A stretch of DNA of 64,000 nucleotides, taken from assembly GCF_022427145.1 (NCBI RefSeq), contig NZ_JAKSXN010000018.1:21898-85897 (forward strand), given 5' to 3'. The notes under the pieces are model-generated. The model was given only the letters and a program-made list of their open reading frames with translations, was not told the DNA's origin and did no database searches. The stretch comes from Paenibacillus timonensis (GTDB lineage Bacteria > Bacillota > Bacilli > Paenibacillales > Paenibacillaceae). How positions within the stretch are numbered: the stretch's first letter is position 1; every line of letters begins with the position of its first letter. Position numbers and translations under genes: made by a program. This document shows positions 1-8,580 of the stretch, in pieces.

Positions 1-2
1 AT

Positions 3-878
3 ACCGCGCACGGGTTTCACTTTTTCGAAGGGGCTCCTTGGTTTAACTGGCTGTTGGTTTATCCGCTGGAGCGGTTTCTGGCGCGGTGGACCGATGTCCT
101 CGTTACGATCAACCGGGAGGATGAACGGCGGGCGGATGTTTTTCCGGTGCGGGGGCGATCGGTCTATGTCCCCGGGGTTGGCGTTGACCTGTCTTTGTAC
201 GCGGCCCGGGAGGGCAACGAGCGCGAGCAATTGCGCCGCGATTTCGGCTTAGCCCCGGACGATTTCGCCGTTCTTTGCATTGCGGAGCTGAATCGCAACA
301 AAAATCAGGAGCAACTGATCGGTGCCATCGGTGAGTTGCGCCGCCGGGGCATCCCCGCCGTGCTGCTGCTGGCCGGGGTGGGCCGGGAGGAAGCGCGTTA
401 CCGGCAGCTCGCCGCGGAGCACGGCGTGGCGGGGGCGGTTCGCTTCCTCGGTTACCGCCGCGACGTACCGCAGCTGCTGCAAGCCGCCGATGCCCTGGCG
501 CTCTTGTCCCGGCGGGAGGGCCTGCCTAAGGCGCTGCTCGAGGGCCTGGCCGCCGGGCGGCCGCTGGTGGCGACGGCGGTGCGCGGCAGCCGCGACCTGG
601 TTGTCCCTGGCCGGAACGGTTATCTCGTTCCGGTCGGGGACGTGTCGGCCGCCGCCGATGCCCTCGGGCGACTGCAGCAGGACGCCGGGCTGCGGCGGCG
701 GATGGGCGAGTACAGCCGCAAGCTGGCGGGGCTGTACGATTTAGTGCAGATCCGCCGCGATGTGGCGGCGATCTATGCGGGGCTTGGGGTTATTGAGCCA
801 GCGGAAGCTCATTGGGGAAGGCCGCGCCTGAGGGACGCGGAGGAGGGGGAAGCGTATGATCAAGCTGTATCGGAATAA
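3..878 (+). CDS. GT4 glycosyltransferase, 5' end outside window
   Basis: Transfers a sugar from an activated donor to a lipid-linked or polysaccharide acceptor at the cytoplasmic face of the membrane (family knowledge). The frame is open to base 3 and the residues before the first possible start (TTG at 54) already fit the family (HGFHFFEGAPWFNW, then a YPLER segment), so this is the C-terminal part of a longer gene. Visible: TDVLVTINREDERRA at the end of the first Rossmann domain, then the donor-binding domain with ELNRNKNQ, FLGYRRDV, and the EGLPKALLEGLAAGRP segment that holds the nucleotide-sugar ligands. The last 23 bases overlap the next gene, a polyprenyl-phosphate sugar transferase, so the two are co-transcribed exopolysaccharide or capsule genes. 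Exact sugar specificity cannot be read from sequence. Confidence 0.93.
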   Translation, partial: TAHGFHFFEGAPWFNWLLVYPLERFLARWTDVLVTINREDERRADVFPVRGRSVYVPGVGVDLSLYAAREGNEREQLRRDFGLAPDDFAVLCIAELNRNKNQEQLIGAIGELRRRGIPAVLLLAGVGREEARYRQLAAEHGVAGAVRFLGYRRDVPQLLQAADALALLSRREGLPKALLEGLAAGRPLVATAVRGSRDLVVPGRNGYLVPVGDVSAAADALGRLQQDAGLRRRMGEYSRKLAGLYDLVQIRRDVAAIYAGLGVIEPAEAHWGRPRLRDAEEGEAYDQAVSE

Positions 879-2382
879 CGGCATGAAGGCGGTGCTCCTG
901 CTGCTTGACCTGCTGGTGATCTATGCCAGTTACCGGCTCGCGGCCGGACTCCTACCGCAGGGGGATTGGAGCTCCCCCGCCGTCCTGGGGGATACCCCGT
1001 TCCGCAGCGCGCCGTGGCTGGGGATGTTTACGGTGATGACGTATTATTTTTTTAATCTGTACGATCTGGCTGGACGGCGGAAACCGGCCCAATTCCTGTG
1101 GAATCTGCTGTTGGCCCAGCTGTTCGTCACCGCGGAGCTCATCGTGTTCGGTTATGCGAGTAAAATGTTCAGCTTGACCCCAAGCCTGCTGCTCATCGCC
1201 TTTGCGGCCCAACTGCTGCTGTCGTTCGGATTGCGCCTACTGCTGTTTTATGTCCAAAGCAAAGGGTTCAGCCGCAAAAGAACGCTGGCCGTCATCGGCG
1301 GCGAATCTCCGGGCGACGAGGTGCTGCGCAGCATGCTGGAGCAGGGGAAACCCTGGTTCCGCGTCGAACGGATCGTTCGAACGGACGGCCGTGGGATTGG
1401 CGCAGCGCTGCCGGAGCAAGCGTGGGAGGGGATGGAGACGCTGCTCGTCGGGCCGGGGTTAGCCCCCGAAACGAAAGCGGAGTGGGTAAGGACCGCCGGA
1501 CTGCGGAAGATGGAAGTGGTCATCGTTCCCGATTTTTACGAGCTTTATTTGGCCGACGCCGAACCGCAGCAAATTGGCGATTTGCTTGTTTACTCGCTTA
1601 TGCCGCCGCAGTTGACGCTGCCGGAGCGGTTGTTCAAGCGTCTGTTCGATCTGGCAGCGTCTTCGCTCCTGCTGCTGGCGGCGTCCCCTGTCATGCTGGC
1701 GATGTTCGTCTTGATCCCGCTGACGTCGCGGGGGAAGGCACTGTATGTCCAGGAGCGCGTCGGCTTGCAGGAGAAACCATTCCCGCTGTATAAGTTCCGC
1801 AGCATGGTGGACGGGGCGGAAACGGCAACCGGCCCTGTGCTGGCCGGGCGGAATGATGCGCGGGTGACCCGGCTGGGCCAATGGATACGCGCCACCCGCA
1901 TCGACGAGTTGCCGCAGCTATTTAACGTGCTGCTCGGTCATATGAGCCTGGTCGGTCCGAGGCCGGAGCGGGCGTTCTTCATTCATCGCTTCAAGGAGGA
2001 ACTGCCGCATTACACCTACCGGCTGATGGTGAAACCGGGGTTAACCGGCTATGCCCAAGTCATGGCGGGGTATGCGACCACGCCGTCCGACAAGCTGCGT
2101 TACGACCTGATGTATATCAAAAGATATTCGCTGCTGCTCGACCTCAAGATCCTGTTCCAGACGATCCGGGTCGTCGTCCAACGGGAACAAGCCAAAGGCG
2201 TGGAGGCAGCCGGAGTGACGGATGTGGCAGCGGCACCAATGGGCACGGCAACGATGGCCACGGCACCGATGGGCACAGCATTGATGGCAACGGCACCGAT
2301 GGGTACGGCAAGTTCCGCCGCATCCGGCGGAACTTCGGCTGCCGCTGCGATGGCTCCGACATCGGGCCTGCCGCCATCGTAG
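856..2382 (+). CDS. polyprenyl-phosphate sugar-1-phosphate transferase with repeat tail
   Basis: Starts a polysaccharide repeat unit by moving a sugar-1-phosphate onto undecaprenyl phosphate in the membrane. 508 aa. Residues 1-130 form about four membrane segments, 130-255 a degenerate CoA-binding-like domain, and 260-455 the bacterial sugar transferase domain (PF02397): KRLFDLAASSLLLL membrane hairpin, YVQERVG, KFRSM, RIDELPQLFNVL, SLVGPRPER, KPGLTGYAQV, DLMYIKRYS. The ATG at 856 has GAGGAGGGGGA just upstream and overlaps the glycosyltransferase gene by 23 bases. After the catalytic domain the protein runs on for about 50 residues into Ala/Met/Thr-rich sequence built from a 30-bp tandem repeat (APMGTAxMAT), which is not part of the family. 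WcaJ/EpsE-type relatives end near residue 455. Confidence 0.95.
   Translation: MIKLYRNNGMKAVLLLLDLLVIYASYRLAAGLLPQGDWSSPAVLGDTPFRSAPWLGMFTVMTYYFFNLYDLAGRRKPAQFLWNLLLAQLFVTAELIVFGYASKMFSLTPSLLLIAFAAQLLLSFGLRLLLFYVQSKGFSRKRTLAVIGGESPGDEVLRSMLEQGKPWFRVERIVRTDGRGIGAALPEQAWEGMETLLVGPGLAPETKAEWVRTAGLRKMEVVIVPDFYELYLADAEPQQIGDLLVYSLMPPQLTLPERLFKRLFDLAASSLLLLAASPVMLAMFVLIPLTSRGKALYVQERVGLQEKPFPLYKFRSMVDGAETATGPVLAGRNDARVTRLGQWIRATRIDELPQLFNVLLGHMSLVGPRPERAFFIHRFKEELPHYTYRLMVKPGLTGYAQVMAGYATTPSDKLRYDLMYIKRYSLLLDLKILFQTIRVVVQREQAKGVEAAGVTDVAAAPMGTATMATAPMGTALMATAPMGTASSAASGGTSAAAAMAPTSGLPPS
2233..2310 (+). repeat. 30-bp in-frame tandem repeat in sugar transferase tail
   Basis: Three units (2233-2262, 2263-2292, partial 2293-2310) encode APMGTATMAT, APMGTALMAT and APMGTA. 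The unit length is a multiple of three, so copy-number change would lengthen or shorten the tail without a frameshift. Confidence 0.9.
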
Positions 2383-2460
2383 CCCACTGCAGTCTGAGCT
2401 TGCTTGGCGGCTCAACTCGGGCGCTCATGGCCTTGCCCCGGTCTATAAGCTGCGTCGAGC

Positions 2461-2649
2461 AAAAATGTTGTATTTTGTACAACATTTTTTTAGGTATTAA
2501 AAGATCTAAGGCCAAAATGTTGCATAAAGTGCAACATATTTTGGTCTCATAGGCCAAACAGCCCCAAAATGTTGTACTAAATGCAACATTTTGGGGTTTT
2601 TAGCCGGTTTGGCACTTGAAATGTTGTATTTATTACAACATTTTGAGTG
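2461..2649. repeat. array of four palindromes, exact 52-bp centre spacing
   Basis: Four dyads share the form AAAATGTTG...CAACATTTT. Unit 1: 2461-2472/2478-2489, 12 perfect pairs. Unit 2: 2512-2524/2530-2544, with a 2-base bulge. Unit 3: 2562-2574/2584-2596, 13 pairs followed by TTTTT. Unit 4: 2613-2649, core 2619-2628/2634-2643 with outer CACT/AGTG. Loop centres are 2475, 2527, 2579 and 2631, exactly 52 bp apart, while the DNA between dyads is not conserved. Unit 3 with its T-run can serve as a terminator for the upstream polysaccharide operon; the others have low-GC stems and look less like terminators. They lie between convergent genes. Confidence 0.9.
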
Positions 2650-2698
2650 GAAGGAGGGCGAGGCGGTACTCTCATAGCTCACGATGGGATAAGCGCTC

Positions 2699-3006
2699 GA
2701 CAGGCACTCATCAGGCAATCACCAGCACTCACCAGCACTCACCAGGAACTCGCCAGCCATTGAACGGGGCAATAGACTCATCAGGCACTCACCAGCACTC
2801 GCCAGTACTCACCAGCACTCATCAGGCACTCACCAACACTCACCAGGAACTTACCAGGAACTCACCAGCCATTGAACGGGGCAATAGACTCACTAGACAC
2901 TCACCAGACACTCACCAGGCTCTCAACAGGACACTCATTAGACTTACCAGTCACTCACCAGCTCTCAACAGGACTCTGTAGACTCACCAGACACGCAACC
3001 CCAGTT
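2699..3006. repeat. degenerate CACTCACCAG repeat tract
   Basis: About 300 bases made almost wholly of 9-12 bp variants of CACTCACCAG (CACTCATCAG, AACTCGCCAG, CTCTCAACAG and so on). A 38-base block is repeated at 2743-2780 and 2855-2892, 112 bp apart, with one difference, so there is higher-order duplication. The unit length is not a multiple of three, so the open frame across it (2616-2981) is taken as chance. One strand is strongly C/A-rich and G-poor. No function is recognised. Bases 2383-2460 and 3007-3071 show nothing else. Confidence 0.85.
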
Positions 3007-3071
3007 ACTCTCTAAAACATTTCACACTACACCCCTCAGCCAGCTCCAACCCACCCCCGTTTCCTTATCCG

Positions 3072-4391
3072 CTACTTTGCCATATTCTCCGTCATCGTCC
3101 CCGCTCCGGTGTCGAGAGCTAACCGGGCCTCCTCCGATAGACGGATGGGGGTTTCGGCGCCGCCGATCGCGTTTCCGGTGATCCGGAAGCCGCCAATCCG
3201 GCCGAGGCGGATTCCGCTCGTGTTGGGGAAGGGTTGGCCCGCGCCGCTTTCGATGACGTTGTGTTCGATGACGACGCCGCTTGCCGTGCCGACGTCCGCC
3301 TCGATGGCAGCATAGTAGCTGCCGGGTCCCCCGATGATATTGCCGGATACGGTCACATCGCCGGCATAAACGGAGATGGCCGCGTACATGTCCTGCGGCA
3401 GCGGGTCCTTGGGGGCTAAGAGATAGCGGTTATCCCCAGAGTAGGGGTTGAGGATCCGGTTGTCCTTCACGACAACGCCGGGGGCGGAGATTTTGATCCC
3501 GCGTTTGGCGGCGTGGTGGATGACGTTGTCCGAGATGACGGAATCCGATAAAGGCGAGGGACTGGGCGGCTGATCGAAATAAATGCCGTCCGCATCCTCC
3601 CGCGGAGAGATATAGGAGATCAGGTTGCCCGTAATGCTGACGCGGCGGGCAATGGTACGCCCAGGTTCGCTCCAGGCCATAATTCCCCGGGCGACCGGCG
3701 CAGCTTCCCGCGCGGAGATTTCGGTCAGCGTGCAGCCGAGGATCGCGATGTTCGTGGTGTCGCCATAGATCATGATGCCGGCGACGACGGTGGTCGAAAG
3801 CGGGTGCTTAGGATCGGCCGGTTGATTCAAATCCTGAACCGTGCTGCCTACGATTTGCACGTCCGACGAACCGCTATGGATGCCGATGCCGCGGGTCAGC
3901 CTTGCGCCGCCGTCGATGACGATGCCGTCGATGCGGATCCGGCGGCCTTGTACCGAGACGGCCTCGAACCCGTAACGAGCTCCGGTGATCGCACGGAACT
4001 TCAACACCGGTCGGCCCAGGCCGCGGAGGGTGACGCCGCTGCGGAGCGGAAGCGGCTCGTCCAGGGCGAGCAGGTACGTTCCGGGGGGGACGATGACGGT
4101 CGTGCTCCGTCCGGTGGCGGCCGCTTGCCGCAGCACGCGCAAAAAAACACCCGTATCGTCCGTGATGCCATCCCCTTTAGCTCCGGCTTCCTTCACGTTG
4201 AAGGTGGGGGCGGGGAAGGGAGAGGAAGGTCCCCATCGCAGCAGTACACCCCAAACCAAGGCCAGCAACAGCAGGACGAGTAGAAGTAACCGGCGGTTGC
4301 GACGGCGAGGACCACCACCGCCACCACCGGCACCGCCGCCTCCGACCGGGCGAAGCCGGCCGTTAGGTCGGGGCAAGGCCGATCTAATCAT
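3072..4391 (-). CDS. membrane-anchored right-handed beta-helix protein (pectate lyase 3-like)
   Basis: An N-terminal basic, glycine-rich cytoplasmic stretch and one membrane segment (LLLLVLLLLALVWGVLL) are followed by an extracellular parallel beta-helix. The first coil carries FNVKEAGAKGDGITDDT, the hallmark of the pectate-lyase-3/tail-spike start (PF12708), then many short repeats with I/V-x-N/G patterns (VSGNIIGG, VIEHNVIES, FRITGNAIGG). Such folds cleave, bind or epimerise polysaccharides; no catalytic residues can be assigned, so the activity is open. In-frame starts exist at 4406, 4400 and 4391. I prefer 4391 (GAGGA 8 bases upstream), which overlaps the LCP gene's stop by 8 bases and implies translational coupling. 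Role inferred: polysaccharide modification or attachment together with the LCP protein. Confidence 0.85.
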   Translation of the reverse strand: MIRSALPRPNGRLRPVGGGGAGGGGGGPRRRNRRLLLLVLLLLALVWGVLLRWGPSSPFPAPTFNVKEAGAKGDGITDDTGVFLRVLRQAAATGRSTTVIVPPGTYLLALDEPLPLRSGVTLRGLGRPVLKFRAITGARYGFEAVSVQGRRIRIDGIVIDGGARLTRGIGIHSGSSDVQIVGSTVQDLNQPADPKHPLSTTVVAGIMIYGDTTNIAILGCTLTEISAREAAPVARGIMAWSEPGRTIARRVSITGNLISYISPREDADGIYFDQPPSPSPLSDSVISDNVIHHAAKRGIKISAPGVVVKDNRILNPYSGDNRYLLAPKDPLPQDMYAAISVYAGDVTVSGNIIGGPGSYYAAIEADVGTASGVVIEHNVIESGAGQPFPNTSGIRLGRIGGFRITGNAIGGAETPIRLSEEARLALDTGAGTMTENMAK

Positions 4392-5466
4392 CGGGCGCAT
4401 CCTCATCCCCCAGGATCTGACGGGAAAGCTCGGACCAAGCCGTCATATCCGGGATCCAGTAGTACAGCTCGGCATCAACCAGAGGATCATGCGCTTTGCC
4501 GCTGCTTCCCGGAAATTGCACGAAATACATCTCCCCGGGATCGACGCCGCGAACCATCCAGGCCAGGCTAAGCATATCGGCGTCGGTCAGATTGGTATCC
4601 AGAATATCCTCTTTCACTTGGCGGATCAGCTCGGGCAACCGGGCCAGGTTGTCCGGAACGAGCAGCTTGCGGGCGATTGCCTGAACGACCAGCGCCTGGT
4701 TGCGTTGCCGGGCATTATCGCCGTCATCCAGCGATTTGCGCTCGCGGACGAAATCAAGCGTGGTTTCGCCATTCCAATGCTGATTGCCGGCGGGCAGGGT
4801 CCGGTAATTGTAGGTCAGCTTGACGGGAGCATCCAGCTCGACATCTACGCCGCCGATCGTATCGACGAAATGCTCGAACCCGTCGAAGTTGGTTTTGACG
4901 TAATAGTTGATGGAGCAGCGGCATAAATTGCTGACCGCCTGGATCGCGGCAAGAGTTCCGGCGTGGCCGCCTTGGCCGCCTGCTTCCGCCATCGCGTGTG
5001 CGTGGTTGATTTTGGTCAAACCGATGCCGGGAAGAAAGACCCGGGTGTCGCGGGGGATCGAGACAAGACTTACCTTGCTCTGCTCCGGATTGACGTGGGC
5101 CAACATCAACACGTCGGTGCGCGAGGCTTCCTCTGCCCGGGCATCCGTGGCAAGCAGCAGCAGGTTAAAGCTGCCCCGGGCTCCGCGGACTTCTTCCGTC
5201 GGTGCAGGCTTCGCCGCCGCGGCCTCTCCGGCGGTCCCAGTGCTCGTGCCGTCGGTTTGCACGGAACGCTCCGCCCTTTTGTCGGCCCCGTTCGCCGAAC
5301 CCGTCTCGATCCCCGCAGACGGTTCCGGCGTGGCCAGTACCGGGATATCGGCGTTCCGAAAATGCCGGGACGGCTCGTATTTCAAATAAGCTGTTAGGAG
5401 TCCGCCGGCCACAAGGAGCAGAAGAACCACCGGGATCGCCACTTTTTTGCGTAATCTCATTTTCAT
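4384..5466 (-). CDS. LytR-CpsA-Psr (LCP) family cell-wall polymer transferase
   Basis: LCP enzymes move lipid-linked glycopolymers (teichoic acids, capsule) onto peptidoglycan outside the cell. 360 aa: short cytoplasmic N-terminus, one membrane segment (about 8-28), a 70-residue Ala/Glu/Thr-rich linker, then the LCP domain at about 100-270. Family signatures: LLLATDAR, RTDVLMLAHV, SIPRDTRV (substrate-binding Arg), KINHAHA, VDTIGGVDVELD, LDFVRERKS and DNARQRNQ (the Arg cluster that holds the lipid pyrophosphate). A ribosome site (GAGAGG) precedes the ATG. The beta-helix gene starts inside its last codons. Its place next to glycosyltransferases suggests it attaches the polysaccharide made by that cluster. 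Confidence 0.95.
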   Translation of the reverse strand: MKMRLRKKVAIPVVLLLLVAGGLLTAYLKYEPSRHFRNADIPVLATPEPSAGIETGSANGADKRAERSVQTDGTSTGTAGEAAAAKPAPTEEVRGARGSFNLLLLATDARAEEASRTDVLMLAHVNPEQSKVSLVSIPRDTRVFLPGIGLTKINHAHAMAEAGGQGGHAGTLAAIQAVSNLCRCSINYYVKTNFDGFEHFVDTIGGVDVELDAPVKLTYNYRTLPAGNQHWNGETTLDFVRERKSLDDGDNARQRNQALVVQAIARKLLVPDNLARLPELIRQVKEDILDTNLTDADMLSLAWMVRGVDPGEMYFVQFPGSSGKAHDPLVDAELYYWIPDMTAWSELSRQILGDEDAPDD

Positions 5467-5715
5467 TCGCCGTTTCCTCTCCGTCTCTAGCGAAAATAGT
5501 TAGGTCTCGTTAAAGGGATTCATAGCAGTATATTAGTGGAATCGTTATTCTATACGCGGAATTAGGCTGCCTGCGCTCCAACCCACTTGGCGCGCGAATG
5601 CGTGCGGACATGACGAAATTCCAGCACTTTTCTAGTCTATTCCGGACTAGGCTTTCATAAGGTGGTTGAAACGGGGCAAACGCCGGTATTTTTGGGGAAT
5701 AGGGGAGTCGAGAAG

Positions 5716-6684
5716 ATGAAAGTGCTAGTCACGGGAGGAGCGGGGTTTATCGGCCGTCACACGGTCAAGCGGCTGGTCGAGGAGGGAGAACAGGTGGTTG
5801 TCGTCGATACGGCCCAGGCCGGAAAACCGAGGAAAATGGACGAGTCGGTCCGTTTTTATGCAACGGATATCGTTTCGGAGGAACTGGAGGCTATTTTTGC
5901 CGAGGAACGGCCGGATGCGGTCATTCACCTGGCCGCTCAAACGAGCGTTCGCCGCTCCTTGCATGACCCGACGGCCGACGCCGAGACGAACATCCTGGGA
6001 ACGATCCGGCTGCTGCAGCAATGCGTCCGCTTCGGGGTGCGGCGGATCGTGTTCGCTTCATCGGCCGCCGTGTACGGGAATCCGGATCATCTCCCGATCG
6101 AAGAGGCGCACGGAACGGAACCATTGTCTTTTTACGGCGTTTCTAAGCGGGTGTCGGAGATGTATATCCAATCGTTCAGCGAACGCTACGGGCTTAATTA
6201 TGCCATCCTGCGATACGCCAATGTTTACGGGATACGAGAGCGCCGCACCGGTGAGGATGGGGTGCTGACGGCTTTTGTGGAGCGGCTGGTGGCGGGACTC
6301 CCTCTGGAGGTGTACGGGGACGGTTTGCAGACGCGGGACTTTGTATACGTCAAAGACGTCGCGGAGGCAAATGTGCTGGCGCTGCGATGTGCGGGCAGTC
6401 AAGTCTTGAATATCAGCAGCGGACACGGCATCTCGCTCCTGGAGGCGCTTGGTATGCTCAAGGAAATGTCCGGGCGCAACGTGCAGCCGCAGTTTCGGCC
6501 CGCCCAGGCAGGGGATATCGAACAGAGCGTATTGGATAACGGCAAAGCCCGGGACATCCTTTGGTGGGAACCCCGATATTCACTGTACGACGGCCTCTCG
6601 GAGATGATGGACTTCGAGACGGAAGCGCGAAAAAACCCTTTGCTCGTCGAACGGACCAGCTTCAGCGAAACATCGGTCGTTTAA
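5716..6684 (+). CDS. NAD-dependent epimerase (UDP-glucose 4-epimerase-like)
   Basis: Extended short-chain dehydrogenase that interconverts nucleotide sugars for polysaccharide synthesis. 322 aa from the ATG at 5716, which has GGGGAG upstream; an in-frame start at 5662 would add 18 residues before the Rossmann fold and is rejected. Motifs: GGAGFIGRH (NAD binding, residues 7-15), IHLAAQTSV, FASSAAVYGNP (catalytic Ser), FYGVSKR (Tyr-x3-Lys pair), RYANVYG, DGLQTRDFVYVKDVAEA, and the SGHGISLLE C-terminal substrate region. GalE-type activity is likely, but related 4,6-dehydratases and UDP-glucuronate epimerases share these motifs. Divergent from the LCP gene. Confidence 0.9.
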   Translation: MKVLVTGGAGFIGRHTVKRLVEEGEQVVVVDTAQAGKPRKMDESVRFYATDIVSEELEAIFAEERPDAVIHLAAQTSVRRSLHDPTADAETNILGTIRLLQQCVRFGVRRIVFASSAAVYGNPDHLPIEEAHGTEPLSFYGVSKRVSEMYIQSFSERYGLNYAILRYANVYGIRERRTGEDGVLTAFVERLVAGLPLEVYGDGLQTRDFVYVKDVAEANVLALRCAGSQVLNISSGHGISLLEALGMLKEMSGRNVQPQFRPAQAGDIEQSVLDNGKARDILWWEPRYSLYDGLSEMMDFETEARKNPLLVERTSFSETSVV

Positions 6685-6720
6685 ATCCATTGCGGCTTTT
6701 GCGGATCGCCAAAGTCGCCT

Positions 6721-6760
6721 TTACCCCCGCCTCCCGCTTGAGGAACGGGGGTATTTCTTT
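6721..6760 (+). terminator. Rho-independent terminator after epimerase
   Basis: TACCCCCG (6722-6729) pairs with CGGGGGTA (6746-6753), followed by TTTCTTT. Confidence 0.7.
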
Positions 6761-6918
6761 GCTGGCGATTCCTTGAGAGGTATGCCGCCAAGTCGGCTTG
6801 GGACATACGGCGCCCGCAGTGCCCAACGCTGTGGTATGATGGAGCTAATGAAGAAGGCATCTTCCGGCCGGACGGGAAGAAGGAAGATGCCCTCATGGGA
6901 GACCGGGAGGGTTGTGGA

Positions 6919-8475
6919 ATGGAGGGCAGGGGCGCATCCGATCATCGGAATATCGAAACCACAGAGGAACGTAAACATGACAGCGATAACCAACATGACG
7001 GGGAAAATGAATCCGCTTACCTTTTAGAGACGCTGCGATTAGGGCTGGCCTGCCTGATGGAATACATCCTGCTGCTGCCGGCTTGGATTTTATTTGCGGC
7101 GTTCCTTCGGCCGCCGGAGCTCCCGATCGCGGGGCTCGGCCTGCTGCCGCTGCTGTCGTTAGCCGGCGTCCTGCTCGGCACGCGCCTGCGCAAGCTATGG
7201 CAACGCGGGGCAACGGCCCTCGCGTTCGGCGCGGCTTTCGCCGCGGCCGCCTTCGCCTGGGCAGGGGGCCCGGGAGCGCTCGGCTTCGGAGACGTACCGT
7301 CGGCCGTCCAGCCCCCCACGCAAGCCGCCGCCGTAGCGCTGCTGCAAACGGCCGCACTGCTAGCCGCCGGCGTGTTTTGCTCGCTGCAAGGGATGACGGT
7401 CCGGAATCGCCAGGGGAGTTTTCGGCTCTATTGGGCCGGACTTGGCCTCTATTTCCTGGCGGGGATCTTCTACCCGCGCATCGAGGCGCTTCAAGGGACC
7501 GCCCCGCTGATCACCTGGGCAGGCGCATTCAGCTTGGCCGCCGCGCTGTTCATGACCAACCACCAATACTTGCGGTACAGTTCGCAATCCGCCGATTCCG
7601 GCGAGCGGCTGCCCGCCGGTCTCCGCCGCCATAACCGCCTGTTCGTCGGCGTCATCATCGCCGCCGCCTTGTTGCTGGCGGCCGGCGCCGGCCGCTGGAT
7701 CGGCGGCCTGCTGTGGGGGCTGCTTAAAGCGATCGTGCGTTGGTTAACCCGACCGCAGGAACCCGCGCCTCCGCCGCTGGAGGAGCCGAAAGAGGAACTC
7801 CCCCCGCTGGAGCCCATGCTGCCGGCGGAGTCCCATGAACCGGATCTGCTGGCACAGATCCTGAACTATGCATTTTATGTTTTCGGCGGCCTGCTCCTGG
7901 CGGCGCTGCTTGGCTTCGTGCTGTATTGGCTGTACAAGAACGCCAGCGGGATATGGCGCAAAGCGATCGACCGCCTGCTCTCCTTGCTGCGCCGGGAAAG
8001 CGCCGCGCCGGAGCAAGCCGCTTACCGCGACGAGGAGACGAGCTTGTTTACTTGGGAATCGGCTTTGCAGGGATGGCGCAAGGTCGGCGCCCGCCTGATT
8101 CGTCCCGGGAAGCCGCCCGAACGTTGGGAGGATATGAAGGATAACCGGGAACGGGTGCGCTTTTTATACCGGTTGTTTTTGCGGAAGGAACGCGAGCGGG
8201 GGTACTCGCTGAAGCCCCATTTAACCCCGCGGGAAATGGTGCAGGAGATCAAACGGGAAACGGCGCGGCCGGACGAAGCCGCCAAAGCGGCCAGAGCCGG
8301 AAAGCGAAAACGGCCTGCGGGCAGAGGCGTTACCGAAACGGCGGGGGAAGCGGTCCGGAGGGATCTGGAGTCCGCAGCCGATCCGTTGCTCCGGCTCTAT
8401 TATGGAACGCGGTATGGTGAGGAAACCCCCGGAGACGAAGAAGTGGCGGAACTGCGGCGGCGCCTGCCGCGGTAA
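6919..8475 (+). CDS. DUF4129 domain multi-pass membrane protein
   Basis: Function unknown. Starting from the ATG at 6919 (GGGAGG 8 bases upstream; an ATG at 6895 is also possible) there is a hydrophilic N-terminus, then about six membrane segments up to residue 200, another near 235, a proline-rich loop (EPAPPPLEEPKEELPP), one more membrane segment (about 315-335), and a cytoplasmic C-terminus. The last part has the DUF4129 pattern: FLYRLFLRKERERGYSLKPHLTPREM, with a late LRLYYGTRYGE segment. This domain often forms the tail of membrane-bound transglutaminase-like proteins; here no transglutaminase core or neighbour is visible. It stands alone between two terminators. Confidence 0.8.
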   Translation: MEGRGASDHRNIETTEERKHDSDNQHDGENESAYLLETLRLGLACLMEYILLLPAWILFAAFLRPPELPIAGLGLLPLLSLAGVLLGTRLRKLWQRGATALAFGAAFAAAAFAWAGGPGALGFGDVPSAVQPPTQAAAVALLQTAALLAAGVFCSLQGMTVRNRQGSFRLYWAGLGLYFLAGIFYPRIEALQGTAPLITWAGAFSLAAALFMTNHQYLRYSSQSADSGERLPAGLRRHNRLFVGVIIAAALLLAAGAGRWIGGLLWGLLKAIVRWLTRPQEPAPPPLEEPKEELPPLEPMLPAESHEPDLLAQILNYAFYVFGGLLLAALLGFVLYWLYKNASGIWRKAIDRLLSLLRRESAAPEQAAYRDEETSLFTWESALQGWRKVGARLIRPGKPPERWEDMKDNRERVRFLYRLFLRKERERGYSLKPHLTPREMVQEIKRETARPDEAAKAARAGKRKRPAGRGVTETAGEAVRRDLESAADPLLRLYYGTRYGEETPGDEEVAELRRRLPR

Positions 8476-8527
8476 GGCCCAGGATAGCTTACTCCGGCTT
8501 GGACTCATTGGACCGCCGGGCGAAACG

Positions 8528-8576
8528 AAAAAAAACGCGAGCATGCAGAGAACTTTCCTCTGCGCTCGCGTTTTTT
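8528..8576. terminator. bidirectional terminator between convergent genes
   Basis: A-run then ACGCGAGC and TGCAGAG (8535-8550) pair with CTCTGC and GCTCGCGT (8558-8571), followed by a T-run; it works for both strands. Confidence 0.92.
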
Positions 8577-8580
8577 CGCT

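Noticed and set aside
2461..2649. Regularly spaced repeats taken as a CRISPR array
   Set aside because: Units are imperfect and differ from each other, are themselves palindromes, spacers are only about 17-25 bases, and no cas gene is in the window.
2616..2981. Open frame of 121 codons rich in Thr-His-Gln-Ser-Pro
   Set aside because: It is a reading of the CACTCACCAG tract; the repeat unit is not a multiple of three and the start codon lies inside a palindrome arm with no ribosome site.
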